Shown piece by piece: positions 1 to 7,089 of a DNA stretch of 33,764 nt. Position 1 is the first letter of the stretch. Every line of letters begins with the position of its first letter. The position numbers were made by a program, and so were the translations under genes. The notes beneath the pieces are model-generated. The model worked only from the letters and a program-made list of their open reading frames with translations. It was not told where the DNA came from and ran no database searches. The DNA comes from JAOUEA01 sp040882605 (GTDB lineage: Bacteria; Actinomycetota; UBA4738; HRBIN12). The stretch covers positions 1 through 33,764 of the forward strand of contig JBBEAY010000029.1 in assembly GCA_040882605.1 (NCBI GenBank), written 5' to 3'.

Positions 1-75
1 GTGAGCCTACGTGCCCCCTTTCTTGCCCGAGGGCTGCGGTCGGTGGAACGCATCCGCTCGACCACCTTCGATTGA
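1..75 (+). CDS. possible C-terminal tail of an upstream gene (partial)
   Basis: Frame 1 is open from the window edge to a TGA at 73-75, giving about 24 residues rich in Arg and Leu (ending R-S-T-T-F-D). The TGA overlaps the TTG start of the next gene as TTGA, the arrangement of translationally coupled genes, and this is the main reason to think it is real. The residues match no family I recognise, including the FtsB/DivIC-type septum protein often found near this locus in actinobacteria. It could also be chance open frame. Confidence 0.25.
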   Translation: MSLRAPFLARGLRSVERIRSTTFD

Positions 76-512
76 CGGCGGTGGGCCTATCCCGCACACT
101 GACCCCTGTCTCGGAAGCGCCGGGATATCAACGGAAAGGGGCATCTGACATCGCAGAGATCGAGATAGGCGCGGTGATCGACGGTACCGTCGAGCGCATC
201 ACGCCATACGGAGCATTCCTCAAGCTCGAGGATGGCCGCCTCGGATTGGTCCACATCTCCGAGATCGACCGCAACTACGTCAAGGACGTGCACGAGCATC
301 TCCGAGAGGGAGACGTTGTGCAGGCCAAGGTGCGCGCGATCAAGGAAGACGGCAAGATCGATCTCTCGATCAAGGCGTTGCAGGACCCCGCTCCGCCGCG
401 GCCGCGCCGCGGTTCGGACCCCGAGTTCGAACAGATGCTCAAGAAGTTCATGCGCCAGAGTGAAGAGCGTCTCGTCGACTACAAGCGAGCCGTCGAGCAC
501 AAGCGCAAGTAG
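72..512 (+). CDS. S1 domain RNA-binding protein
   Basis: 146-residue protein with one S1 (OB-fold) RNA-binding domain at about residues 31-103. The typical pattern is visible: G-x-V-x-G-T-V-x-x-I, then YGAFLKLEDGRLGLVHISEI, then G-D-V-V-x-A-K-V and D-G-K-I-D-L-S-I. A basic, charged C-terminal tail follows (residues 104-146). Single-S1 proteins of this size (general-stress-protein-13 or YugI-like) bind RNA or ribosomes, but the exact role cannot be read here. The start is uncertain. TTG at 72 overlaps the upstream stop, GTG at 81 is in frame, and an SD-like GGAAAGGGG at 133-141 has no start codon after it. The gene precedes the DUF501-Ppx gene but is separated from it by a reversed GNAT. Confidence 0.85.
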   Translation: MTAVGLSRTLTPVSEAPGYQRKGASDIAEIEIGAVIDGTVERITPYGAFLKLEDGRLGLVHISEIDRNYVKDVHEHLREGDVVQAKVRAIKEDGKIDLSIKALQDPAPPRPRRGSDPEFEQMLKKFMRQSEERLVDYKRAVEHKRK

Positions 513-560
513 GGCGCCGCCTGATCCGATCGGCGCTGCCGCTTCGCTGCTCGAGCGCCG

Positions 561-1118
561 TCAGGCGCGCCGGGACTCCCAGCGGATCCGTGTGAGTTCG
601 TAGGTATGCTCGTCGCACGCCTCTTGCTTGAACATCGTGTGCACGGTGCCTATGAGTTGCATGCCGAGGCGTTCGGCGATCGCGATCGACGCCGCGTTGC
701 GCGTGTCGGTCACGGTCCGAAGGGCGGTCACCCCTTGGTGGTCGAACGCGTAGCCCAGCACGGCAAGCCCGGCTTCGATCGAGTAGCCGTGCCCTCGATG
801 GTCTGACGCCACCGTGTAGCCGATCTCAGCGTTCGGCCCAGCGCCGGCATCGAGCGCCAACATGTAATCGCCCACGAGCACGTCGTCGTCGCGGCGAGCC
901 ACCGCGAACTGGAAGGGCTCGCCCGGTACGCCCGGGTCGTGGCGAGCCATCTCCTCGACGAAGCGCTCGGCCTGCTCGATCGTGTAGTCCTGCCACGACT
1001 GGAAGCGGGCCACGTCGTCGTCGGCACGGTAGGCATGGAACGCGGCGATGTCGGCCGGGGCGAACCGCCGCAGGCGAAGCCGCGCCGTCTCGATCGAGCT
1101 GAATGATGCGTCGCGCAT
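561..1118 (-). CDS. GNAT family N-acetyltransferase (RimJ/RimL type)
   Basis: 185 residues with the layout of RimJ/RimL-type GNAT enzymes, which move an acetyl group from acetyl-CoA to an amine, often a protein N-terminus. The start E-T-A-R-L-R-L-R-R-F is typical. The acetyl-CoA motif lies at about residues 96-125: E-I-G-Y-T-V, then H-R-G-H-G-Y-S-I-E-A, in which the R/Q-x-x-G-x-G/A pattern is recognisable. N-A-A-S-I-A-I-A-E-R-L-G-M follows near residue 140. It is convergent with the S1 gene and divergent from the DUF501-Ppx gene, so it interrupts a run of plus-strand genes. The substrate cannot be predicted. Confidence 0.88.
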   Translation of the reverse strand: MRDASFSSIETARLRLRRFAPADIAAFHAYRADDDVARFQSWQDYTIEQAERFVEEMARHDPGVPGEPFQFAVARRDDDVLVGDYMLALDAGAGPNAEIGYTVASDHRGHGYSIEAGLAVLGYAFDHQGVTALRTVTDTRNAASIAIAERLGMQLIGTVHTMFKQEACDEHTYELTRIRWESRRA

Positions 1119-1169
1119 GTCGCGCGCAGCCTACCGCCGGCCCTGGTCGCGCCCTGAGAACATGGGCGC

Positions 1170-2594
1170 GTGACCGCACCGATGCCGATCGCGCAACGCG
1201 AGTTGCGGGCCGCCGATGTCGCAGCCGTGCGCGAACAGCTCGGACGCGAGCCCACCACGCCGTTCACGGTTGTGGCGCGATGCACCGGGGGTCATCCGCT
1301 CGTGATCCGCAACGCGCCACTCGACTCAGCGGGGGAGCCGTTCCCGACCACTTACTGGCTCACATGCCCAGAGGCGGTCAAGGCGGTCTCGCGGGTCGAG
1401 TCCGATGGGTGGATCGGGCGCCTGAATGACCGGCTGGGAGGCGACGAGCGCCTCCGAGAAGCTGTCGAGCTGGCACACGCCGCCTACGCGGATGAGCGCT
1501 CCGAGGACCTCGAGACCGCTCGCAAGTGGGGCGGGGTCGCCGGCACGCGCACCGGCATCAAGTGCCTGCACGCCCACTATTCCTACCGGCTCGCGGGCGG
1601 CGACGATCCGGTGGGCGAGTGGGTGGCCGAGCGCGTCGAGCCGGTGCACCCCGAGCAGCGATCGGGAAGGGTCGCGGCGATCGACCAAGGCACGAACTCG
1701 ATCAGGCTGCTCGTGGTCGAACCGGGGGCAACGCCCGAAGACCCGCCGACCGAGCTTGCGCGCGACATGATCATCACGCGGCTGGGCCGTGGGGTCGACC
1801 GCACCGGGCGCTTCGACGCCGACGCGCTGGCTCGCACCGTGGAGGTCCTGGCCAGGTTCTGCCGGCGGGCGCGGGCGCTCGGTGCCGAGCGCATCCGTGT
1901 TGGCGCCACGAGCGCCGTCCGCGACGCCGAGAACCGGGACGAGTACGCGCTTGCCGTGCGAGACCACGCCGGCTCGAAGCTCGAGGTCATCACCGGCGAG
2001 CGGGAAGCCGCCCTGTCCTTCCTCGGTGGCACCCACGGGGTCGATCCTTCGTGGGGGCCGTTCGCAGTGCAGGACATCGGGGGAGGGTCGACGGAGCTCG
2101 TGACAGGCAGATCGCCCGGGCGAGCCGAGCATTCGATATCGACCCGTATGGGAAGCGTCCGCATGACCGAACGGCACCTGGTGCACGACCCGCCGGCCCG
2201 CGAGGACCTCGAGGCGCTCGAGGCCGACGTCGCGGTCGTGCTCGACGAGGCCGCGGCGGCCGTGCCCGTCGGCGATGCTCGCACGTTCGTCGCGGTGGCG
2301 GGCACGGCGACGACCGTGCAAGCCCTCGCGTTGGAACTCGAGCGCTATGACCCTGACCTCATCCATCGAACGTGGCTCACACGTGCGCGGGCCGAGCAGG
2401 TGCGCGATCGGCTCGCAGCGATGACGAACGCCGAGCGGGCGACGCTGCCGGTCATGGCGTCGGGGCGCGGCGACGTGATCGTGGCGGGCGCGGCCATCCT
2501 CGTAGCCACGATGCAACGGTTCGGACTCGAGCGGGCGCTCGTGAGCGAGACCGACATCCTCGACGGCTTGGCCCTCGAGATGCTCGCCGGGTAA
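1170..2594 (+). CDS. ppx: DUF501-exopolyphosphatase (Ppx/GppA) fusion protein
   Basis: 474 residues with two domains in one frame. Residues about 13-155 are DUF501: F-P-T-T-Y-W-L-T-C-P near 58-67, G-T-R-T-G-I-K-C-L-H-A-H-Y near 125-137, then L-A-G-G-D-D-P-V-G-E-W-V. Residues about 167-474 are a Ppx/GppA phosphatase of the actin-like ATPase fold. It has the phosphate-1 loop A-A-I-D-Q-G-T-N-S-I-R-L-L and the phosphate-2 loop D-I-G-G-G-S-T-E-L. This family removes terminal phosphates from polyphosphate or pppGpp in the cytoplasm. In Streptomyces and Mycobacterium the DUF501 gene and ppx are separate neighbours; here they are fused. The start is GTG at 1170; an in-frame ATG at 1182 is an alternative. 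A ppk2 gene lies elsewhere in the window. Confidence 0.93.
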   Translation: MTAPMPIAQRELRAADVAAVREQLGREPTTPFTVVARCTGGHPLVIRNAPLDSAGEPFPTTYWLTCPEAVKAVSRVESDGWIGRLNDRLGGDERLREAVELAHAAYADERSEDLETARKWGGVAGTRTGIKCLHAHYSYRLAGGDDPVGEWVAERVEPVHPEQRSGRVAAIDQGTNSIRLLVVEPGATPEDPPTELARDMIITRLGRGVDRTGRFDADALARTVEVLARFCRRARALGAERIRVGATSAVRDAENRDEYALAVRDHAGSKLEVITGEREAALSFLGGTHGVDPSWGPFAVQDIGGGSTELVTGRSPGRAEHSISTRMGSVRMTERHLVHDPPAREDLEALEADVAVVLDEAAAAVPVGDARTFVAVAGTATTVQALALELERYDPDLIHRTWLTRARAEQVRDRLAAMTNAERATLPVMASGRGDVIVAGAAILVATMQRFGLERALVSETDILDGLALEMLAG

Positions 2595-2607
2595 CCTCTG
2601 CGGCCGT

Positions 2608-3411
2608 ATGCCGAATCGCGCCAGGGACAAGCAGCTCGCGAAGTTGGCGGCGCGCCGACAGGTTGAGCGGAAGGCGGCCAAGCGCCGCCGAGATCTCACG
2701 TTGGGTGTGGCAGGAGGTATCGCAGGGCTCGTGCTGCTGGTGGCCGGATACATGATCCTGACGGGCGGCGACGACGGCGAGAACCAGGCGAGCGCGTCAC
2801 CGACGGTCACCGACCGTTGCGATCACACCGCGCCACCCGGGGCGGGAGAGGCGCCCCCCACGTTCGATGCACCTCCGCCCGAAGAGCTCCAACGTGATAC
2901 CGAGTACAGCGCCACGATCGAGACATCGTGCGGCACGATCGAGGTCGAGCTCCTGCGAAGGATCGCGCCGGCCGGTGTCAGTAACTTCGTTTTCCTCGCG
3001 AACGAGGGGTTCTACGACGGACTGACCTTCCACCGCATCGAGCCGGGATTCGTGGTGCAAGGCGGCGATCCCGCAGGCGACGGGTCGGGCGGACCCGGCT
3101 ATGGGTTCGAGATCGAGACATCGCCCGATCAGACCTTCGACGAGCCTGGGCTGCTCGCCTACGCGAACTCAGGTCCCGATTCCAACGGAAGTCAGTTCTT
3201 CATCACCCTGGATGCGGCCCCCCACCTCGATCCAGGGGGGACCGCTGGAGAGTTCACGATCTTCGGTCGGGTCACGAAGGGCTTGGGCGTCGTTCGACAG
3301 CTGGGAGCGCAAGAGACCGAGCCGGGCCCCGGTTGCCCGGGCGGGGGATCGTGTTTGCCGGTCAAGCGGGTCTACATCGATGCGGTGACGATCGAAGAGC
3401 GGCCGAAGTAG
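2608..3411 (+). CDS. membrane-anchored cyclophilin-type peptidyl-prolyl isomerase
   Basis: 267 residues. A strongly basic cytoplasmic N-terminus (1-30) is followed by one hydrophobic segment (about 31-52), a low-complexity linker with a Cys at 71, and a cyclophilin domain from about 98 to 262. Hallmarks are FHRIEPGFVVQGGDP at 141-155 and L-L-A-Y-A-N-S-G-P-D-S-N-G-S-Q-F-F-I-T at 182-200, which carry the catalytic Arg (R143) and substrate-pocket residues. The enzyme catalyses cis-trans isomerisation of X-Pro bonds, here most likely in exported proteins outside the membrane. It starts 13 nt after the DUF501-Ppx stop, so the two may share a transcript. Confidence 0.93.
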   Translation: MPNRARDKQLAKLAARRQVERKAAKRRRDLTLGVAGGIAGLVLLVAGYMILTGGDDGENQASASPTVTDRCDHTAPPGAGEAPPTFDAPPPEELQRDTEYSATIETSCGTIEVELLRRIAPAGVSNFVFLANEGFYDGLTFHRIEPGFVVQGGDPAGDGSGGPGYGFEIETSPDQTFDEPGLLAYANSGPDSNGSQFFITLDAAPHLDPGGTAGEFTIFGRVTKGLGVVRQLGAQETEPGPGCPGGGSCLPVKRVYIDAVTIEERPK

Positions 3412-3440
3412 CGGTCCGGACTGAGCCTCGGTTCGGGCGG

Positions 3441-4766
3441 CTACAGCCGGACCACGTGCGGCGCGTCGATGCCGACGGTGACGCCTCTCGTGTCGAACAC
3501 CATCGCTGCGGTGTTCACGAGCGCGTGCACATCGATGCCTGCGTGGGGGGTCAGCAGCACCACGATGTCCTGGCGCCCGACCGTGGCGGCATCGAGCGGG
3601 GCCGACTCGTGTTCCTGCCCGTCGATCTCACATCGAGGCACGAACCGGTCGTGATAGGTGACCTCGGCGCCGCGGCGCGCGAGACGGTCGAGCACCATGA
3701 GCGAGGGTGACTCGCGCAGATCGTCGACCCCCGGCTTGAACGCCACGCCCACGCCCAGCACCTCGGAGCCCTTGATCGGCTTGCCCGCGTCGTTCAGCGC
3801 CTCTCCGACGCGAGTGACGACGTAGTCGGGCATGCGGTTGTTGACCTCGTTGGCGTGCTCGATGAACTCGACACGGTGACCGAGCTGCTGGCCGGCACGC
3901 CACGACAGGTACGTGGGGTCGATCGAGATGCAGTGGCCGCCGACACCCGGCCCGGGCCAGAACGGCTGGTAGCCGAACGGCTTGGTCGCGGCGGCGTGCA
4001 GCGATTCCCATATATCGACACCGAGATCGCGGGCGAGCACGGCAAGCTCGTTCACGAGCGCGATGTTGACCTGTCGGTACGTGTTCTCGATGAGCTTGGC
4101 CATCTCGGCCTCGCGGGGCGATGACGTCGTCACCACGGTGTGAACGAAGGCGGAGTAGAACGAGACGGCGAGGTCTCGGCACCGATCGGTGAGCCCGGCG
4201 ACGATCTTCGGGGTCGTGGCGAGCCGGTGGTCACGGTTGCCGGGGTCGATGCGCTCGGGGCTGTACCCGAGCGCGAAATCACGTCCGGCGCGCAGGCCCG
4301 TCGTCTCGAGGATCGGCCGTAGGAACTCTTCGGTGGTGCCCGGATACGTGGTGGATTCGAGCACCACGAGCGCCCCGGGCTTGAGGTAGCGCGCGACGTC
4401 CTCGGCCGCCTTCAGCACCATGGTGAGGTCGGGACTGCCGTCGGTGAGGGGTGTCGGAAGGCACATCACGATCACGTCGGCGTCGGCGAGCGGGGCGGGG
4501 TTCGAGCTGAACGTCGCTCGCTCCATGGCCTCGATCGCGGAGTCGGAGATGTCGCCGATGTGCGACCGGCGAGACCGCAGGCCGTTGACCTTGCGATCGT
4601 CGGCGTCGATGCCGATGACCCGGAAACCAGAGCCGTGCATGCCCACGAGCAGCGGCAGGCCCACGTAGCCGAGCCCGATCACGGCAGCGGTCGCCGACCG
4701 ATCGCGGATGCGGACGGCGAGCGCATCCAGCGGATGCAGGTCGAGATCTGTGAGGTAGGTAGTCAT
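3441..4766 (-). CDS. nucleotide-sugar dehydrogenase (UDP-GlcNAc/UDP-ManNAc 6-dehydrogenase type)
   Basis: 441 residues of the UDP-glucose/GDP-mannose dehydrogenase family. The NAD-binding Rossmann motif is G-L-G-Y-V-G at 31-36. E-S-T-T-Y-P-G-T-T-E-E lies near 137-147, Y-S-P-E-R-I-D-P-G-N at 168-177, K224 and N228 in A-E-M-A-K-L-I-E-N-T, and the catalytic cysteine is C279 in G-P-G-V-G-G-H-C-I. The S-P-E-R-x-D-P-G-N form and G-G-H-C-I-S-I-D-P resemble WbpA/WecC/TviB-type enzymes more than plain UDP-glucose dehydrogenase. The reaction oxidises C6 of a UDP-sugar to a uronic acid for cell-surface glycans. No glycan-assembly genes are adjacent. The start is ATG at 4766, with no clear SD. Confidence 0.93.
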   Translation of the reverse strand: MTTYLTDLDLHPLDALAVRIRDRSATAAVIGLGYVGLPLLVGMHGSGFRVIGIDADDRKVNGLRSRRSHIGDISDSAIEAMERATFSSNPAPLADADVIVMCLPTPLTDGSPDLTMVLKAAEDVARYLKPGALVVLESTTYPGTTEEFLRPILETTGLRAGRDFALGYSPERIDPGNRDHRLATTPKIVAGLTDRCRDLAVSFYSAFVHTVVTTSSPREAEMAKLIENTYRQVNIALVNELAVLARDLGVDIWESLHAAATKPFGYQPFWPGPGVGGHCISIDPTYLSWRAGQQLGHRVEFIEHANEVNNRMPDYVVTRVGEALNDAGKPIKGSEVLGVGVAFKPGVDDLRESPSLMVLDRLARRGAEVTYHDRFVPRCEIDGQEHESAPLDAATVGRQDIVVLLTPHAGIDVHALVNTAAMVFDTRGVTVGIDAPHVVRL

Positions 4767-4865
4767 CGTCTGCAGCGAGTTATCGGCACGCAGACGTCAT
4801 GTCTACAGGCCTTCGCGCGAGGCTACGGCAAGGTGCGCCCGATGCAAGCACCGAGCGGCACGCGT

Positions 4866-5861
4866 TCAGGGGGAGTCGAGCCAGGCGTCGATGTCACGCT
4901 CGATCTCGGCCTTCGTGCGGTCGTCGGCGAACGACGCCCTCACGCCCTGTCGCGCAACCGATGCGAGGTCGTCGTCGGACAGATGCCACGCTGCTCGGGC
5001 CGCCTCATAGACGTCGGCGAGCCAGGCACCGAACATCGGCGGATCGTCGGAGTTCAGCGTCACGATCACGCCGGCGTCCCGCAATCGCAGGAACGGATGC
5101 TCCTCGAGCGAGTCGTACACACCCGTCGCGACGTTCGAGATCGGCGCTACCTCGAGCGGTATCCTGTCGTCGGCGAGACGTTCGACCAGCCGCGGATCGT
5201 CGATCGAGCGCACCCCATGTCCGATGCGGTCGGGCAGGAAGTGCTCGAGTGTCTGCCAGACGTTTTCGGGTCCTGCCCACTCACCCGCGTGCGGCACCGA
5301 TCGCAGGCCTGCGTCCTTGGCTGCCCGGAAGACCTGGGCGAAGGGCGCGATCTCACTCCGCTCGCTGCCGGCGCAGTTCAACCCGATGACGCCTGCGTCG
5401 GCGAACTTCAGGGCGACCTCGAGCGTTCGTTCGGCCGCGGCCACGCCCAGATCGCGCACCACGTCGGGCGTGACCCGCACGACGGTCCCGTGCTCGCGCC
5501 CCCCCGCCGCCAGCCCGTCGAGCAGCGCTTCGAGCGGGGAGGTCCAGTCGTCGCCGAACGCTGCGGCGTGAGCCGAAGGCGTGAACACGGCTTCCGCATA
5601 CCGAACGCCGTTGGCGGCAAGATCCTGGGCGATTTCGAAACCGACCCGCTGGAAGTCGCCGAGCTCGGTCATCAGGTCGCAGAGCGCGGTGTACTGATCG
5701 ATGAAGTCGAGGAACCCATCGAACCGCCAGCCGTCGCTCTCGAGGCCGGAGGGCGCCGCCACCCCGTCCCGCTGTGCGAGCTCGCGAACCGTTTCGACGC
5801 GCATGGCGCCCTCGAGGTGAATGTGTAGCTCGGCCTTCGGCAGCGTCCGCAGGTCTCGCAT
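4866..5861 (-). CDS. add: adenosine deaminase family protein
   Basis: 331 residues of the metal-dependent adenosine/adenine deaminase family. Zinc ligands and active-site motifs are complete: H13 and H15 in L-P-K-A-E-L-H-I-H-L-E-G, H191 and E194 in H-A-G-E-W, H215 in R-I-G-H-G-V, and S-D-D-P at 271-274. The frame is open further upstream into the tRNA gene. I chose ATG 5861 because homology begins right there and the extension translates the reverse strand of tRNA-Leu. The family removes the amine from adenosine, but close relatives act on adenine or on 6-aminodeoxyfutalosine (menaquinone synthesis). The A-P-I-S-N sequence in place of the usual C-P-x-S-N leaves the substrate open. The nucleotide-sugar dehydrogenase follows 99 nt downstream. 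Confidence 0.9.
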   Translation of the reverse strand: MRDLRTLPKAELHIHLEGAMRVETVRELAQRDGVAAPSGLESDGWRFDGFLDFIDQYTALCDLMTELGDFQRVGFEIAQDLAANGVRYAEAVFTPSAHAAAFGDDWTSPLEALLDGLAAGGREHGTVVRVTPDVVRDLGVAAAERTLEVALKFADAGVIGLNCAGSERSEIAPFAQVFRAAKDAGLRSVPHAGEWAGPENVWQTLEHFLPDRIGHGVRSIDDPRLVERLADDRIPLEVAPISNVATGVYDSLEEHPFLRLRDAGVIVTLNSDDPPMFGAWLADVYEAARAAWHLSDDDLASVARQGVRASFADDRTKAEIERDIDAWLDSP

Positions 5862-5920
5862 GCACGCGATGGTAGCCGCGGCGCCGTAGTCCAACTCCGC
5901 GCTAGCATCGCTGCGCGAAG

Positions 5921-6004
5921 GCCCGGGTGCCGGAATCGGTAGACGGAGGCGCCTTAAAAGCGCCGGCCCGAGAGGGCGTGTGGGTTCGAATCCCACCCCG
6001 GGCA
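5921..6004 (+). tRNA. tRNA-Leu (anticodon UAA)
   Basis: 84-nt class II tRNA. The acceptor arms GCCCGGG (5921-5927) and CCCGGGC (5997-6003) pair perfectly, with discriminator A at 6004. The anticodon stem GGCGC/GCGCC encloses the loop CTTAAAA, so the anticodon is TAA. A long variable arm follows, typical of tRNA-Leu. The T stem GTGGG/CCCAC encloses TTCGAAT. The 3' CCA is not encoded (the sequence reads ACCG). It is divergent from the adenosine-deaminase gene, and a change to less GC-rich sequence begins just downstream. Confidence 0.97.
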
Positions 6005-6027
6005 CCGCTTCGGCGGCGTTGTTCCCC

Positions 6028-6060
6028 AGGTCAGGACTCCCTGCTCTACCGTCCTGGCCT
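6028..6060 (+). terminator. hairpin downstream of tRNA-Leu
   Basis: A 10-bp stem (6028-6037 with 6051-6060, one G-U pair) encloses a 13-nt loop, 24 nt after the tRNA. The following sequence is only moderately T-rich (CTCTCTTCT), so this is a probable rather than a canonical intrinsic terminator. It lies between the tRNA and the convergent GNAT gene and could serve both. Confidence 0.45.
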
Positions 6061-6090
6061 CGCTATTGAGGTCTCTCTTCTACCCGACTT

Positions 6091-6654
6091 CTACCGAGAG
6101 ATAGGGGGCGGCCCCGCGCGGTCACGGGGGGACAAGCGGTAGGTGTTGCGCTTGATCATCGCGCAGCGCCGGGAGGCGTCTATGGCCGGCAGCGACGCCT
6201 GATATTCCATCACGGCCATGAGTTCCGGTCCGGTCTCGGCGCAAAGTAGTTCTCGGTATCCGAGTGTCTGGTAGTAGGGGCCGTTCCAGGGGACGTCGCG
6301 AAAAGTCGTCAGGGTCGTCGCCGGCAGGTTGCTTCGCTTTCCCCAGTTCTCGACGTGGGAAATCAGCTGGCGCCCGATCCCTTGGCGGGCGTGAGCAGGC
6401 GCTACCGACACCTGGTCGATGTGAGCGTTACCGTCCAGCAACGTGGCAAGTATGTAGCCGGTGATCTCGGCCTGCCGCTCAGCCACCCAAAGCGAGCCTT
6501 GCTCCAGGTTCTCACGCATGGCTTCTTCGTCCAGAGTATGACCGGCGATAGCTGGCATACCGACGGTGAGGAAAAGTTGATCGGCCTCGACTTCCAGCAG
6601 CGCAAGGTTGTAGACATCCGACGGTTCCGCAGCCCGGATAGATGAGGAAGCCAT
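6091..6654 (-). CDS. GNAT family N-acetyltransferase
   Basis: 187 residues with a clear GNAT core. I-R-A-A-E-P-S-D opens the protein, W-V-A-E-R-Q-A-E-I-T-G-Y forms the central strands (about 56-67), and the acetyl-CoA motif A is Q-V-S-V-A-P-A-H-A-R-Q-G-I-G-R-Q-L (about 80-96). P-W-N-G-P-Y-Y-Q-T-L-G-Y follows near 121-132. Substrate unknown. The start is ATG 6654 with an AAGG element upstream. Codon choice and base composition look less GC-rich than the neighbouring housekeeping genes. It is convergent with tRNA-Leu and, with the Fic gene, may be part of an acquired islet. Confidence 0.87.
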   Translation of the reverse strand: MASSSIRAAEPSDVYNLALLEVEADQLFLTVGMPAIAGHTLDEEAMRENLEQGSLWVAERQAEITGYILATLLDGNAHIDQVSVAPAHARQGIGRQLISHVENWGKRSNLPATTLTTFRDVPWNGPYYQTLGYRELLCAETGPELMAVMEYQASLPAIDASRRCAMIKRNTYRLSPRDRAGPPPISR

Positions 6655-6721
6655 AGCCGCACCTTCTCATTCGTGGCGCTGGCCAGTCCCTTCGATTCGC
6701 CCCGAGCGTGTGCAAGCGTCG

Positions 6722-6868
6722 CTAGGACACAAACAGAGCAACTATGCCCAGGCGCACGTGCCAAGCGACGGTGCGAGGCTGCAGCGCCAACACGACTAGC
6801 GGGATCACAACACCGGCAAGGGCGAAATAGATCAACACGCGCACTTCGACCCGGAAGTCCTGCGGCAC
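6722..6868 (-). CDS. possible small membrane protein, 48 aa
   Basis: Starting at GTG 6868, this frame encodes 48 residues dominated by two hydrophobic stretches. The first is about residues 10-27 (V-L-I-Y-F-A-L-A-G-V-V-I-P-L-V-V-L-A-L) and the second about 37-48 (L-G-I-V-A-L-F-V-S at the end). A GAGGGG element lies 6 nt before the GTG. An in-frame stop is further upstream, so if this is the end of a once longer membrane protein the front is lost. I recognise no family. It could be a small protein of the islet or a gene remnant. Confidence 0.3.
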   Translation of the reverse strand: MPQDFRVEVRVLIYFALAGVVIPLVVLALQPRTVAWHVRLGIVALFVS

Positions 6869-7046
6869 CTGGAGCCCCTCGAGGTACCCCCGTTCGATGC
6901 GAACCCGAACCGCAAGGTCGCGAACGCGTACGTGCTCTCAAGACGTCTCTTAGCGTTATTCCGCTTCTCAGGCCAGGTTCTTGCGTCCGGTGGGAGTTCC
7001 GCCCTTCGCAGGGCGCCGAATCTTTACATTACCTCCCTTCTCATGA

Positions 7047-7067
7047 CGAAGACTTGCGTTATCTTCG
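7047..7067. promoter_or_regulatory. inverted repeat upstream of the AbiEi-Fic gene (possible operator)
   Basis: CGAAGA (7047-7052) and TCTTCG (7062-7067) form a perfect 6-bp inverted repeat with a 9-nt spacer. It ends 22 nt before ATG 7090 and lies just after the AT-rich stretch TTTACATT (7023-7030). AbiEi-type antitoxins are known to repress their own promoters by binding inverted repeats. That the winged helix of this gene binds here is inference. A transcript hairpin is the alternative. Confidence 0.35.
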
Positions 7068-7089
7068 CTCTGAGAACATCCTCTTCCAG

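Larger units (their letters stand above)
6655..7089. other. 435-nt gap between the GNAT and Fic genes
   Basis: This divergent gap holds no recognisable full-size gene. Contents that I can point to are a possible small membrane ORF on the minus strand (6722-6868), an AT-rich patch at 7021-7030 that could be a -10 region, and an inverted repeat at 7047-7067 just before the Fic start. A plus-strand frame is open from 6673 into the Fic gene. Its translation is Arg/Pro/Ala-rich without domain character, so I do not treat it as part of the protein. Confidence 0.5.

Noticed and set aside
4560..5828. 422-codon open frame on the plus strand opposite the adenosine-deaminase gene
   Set aside because: It is the reverse image of a clearly conserved enzyme, lacks any domain, and is Arg/His-rich as expected for antisense frames in high-GC DNA.
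5862..5920. Promoter of tRNA-Leu or of the adenosine-deaminase gene
   Set aside because: TAGCAT (5903-5908) and TTGGAC/TACCAT on the other strand resemble promoter parts, but spacing or the partner element does not fit.
6673..7089. In-frame upstream extension of the AbiEi-Fic gene (139 codons)
   Set aside because: The translation is Arg/Pro/Ala-rich without domain character, and the winged-helix homology begins right after ATG 7090.
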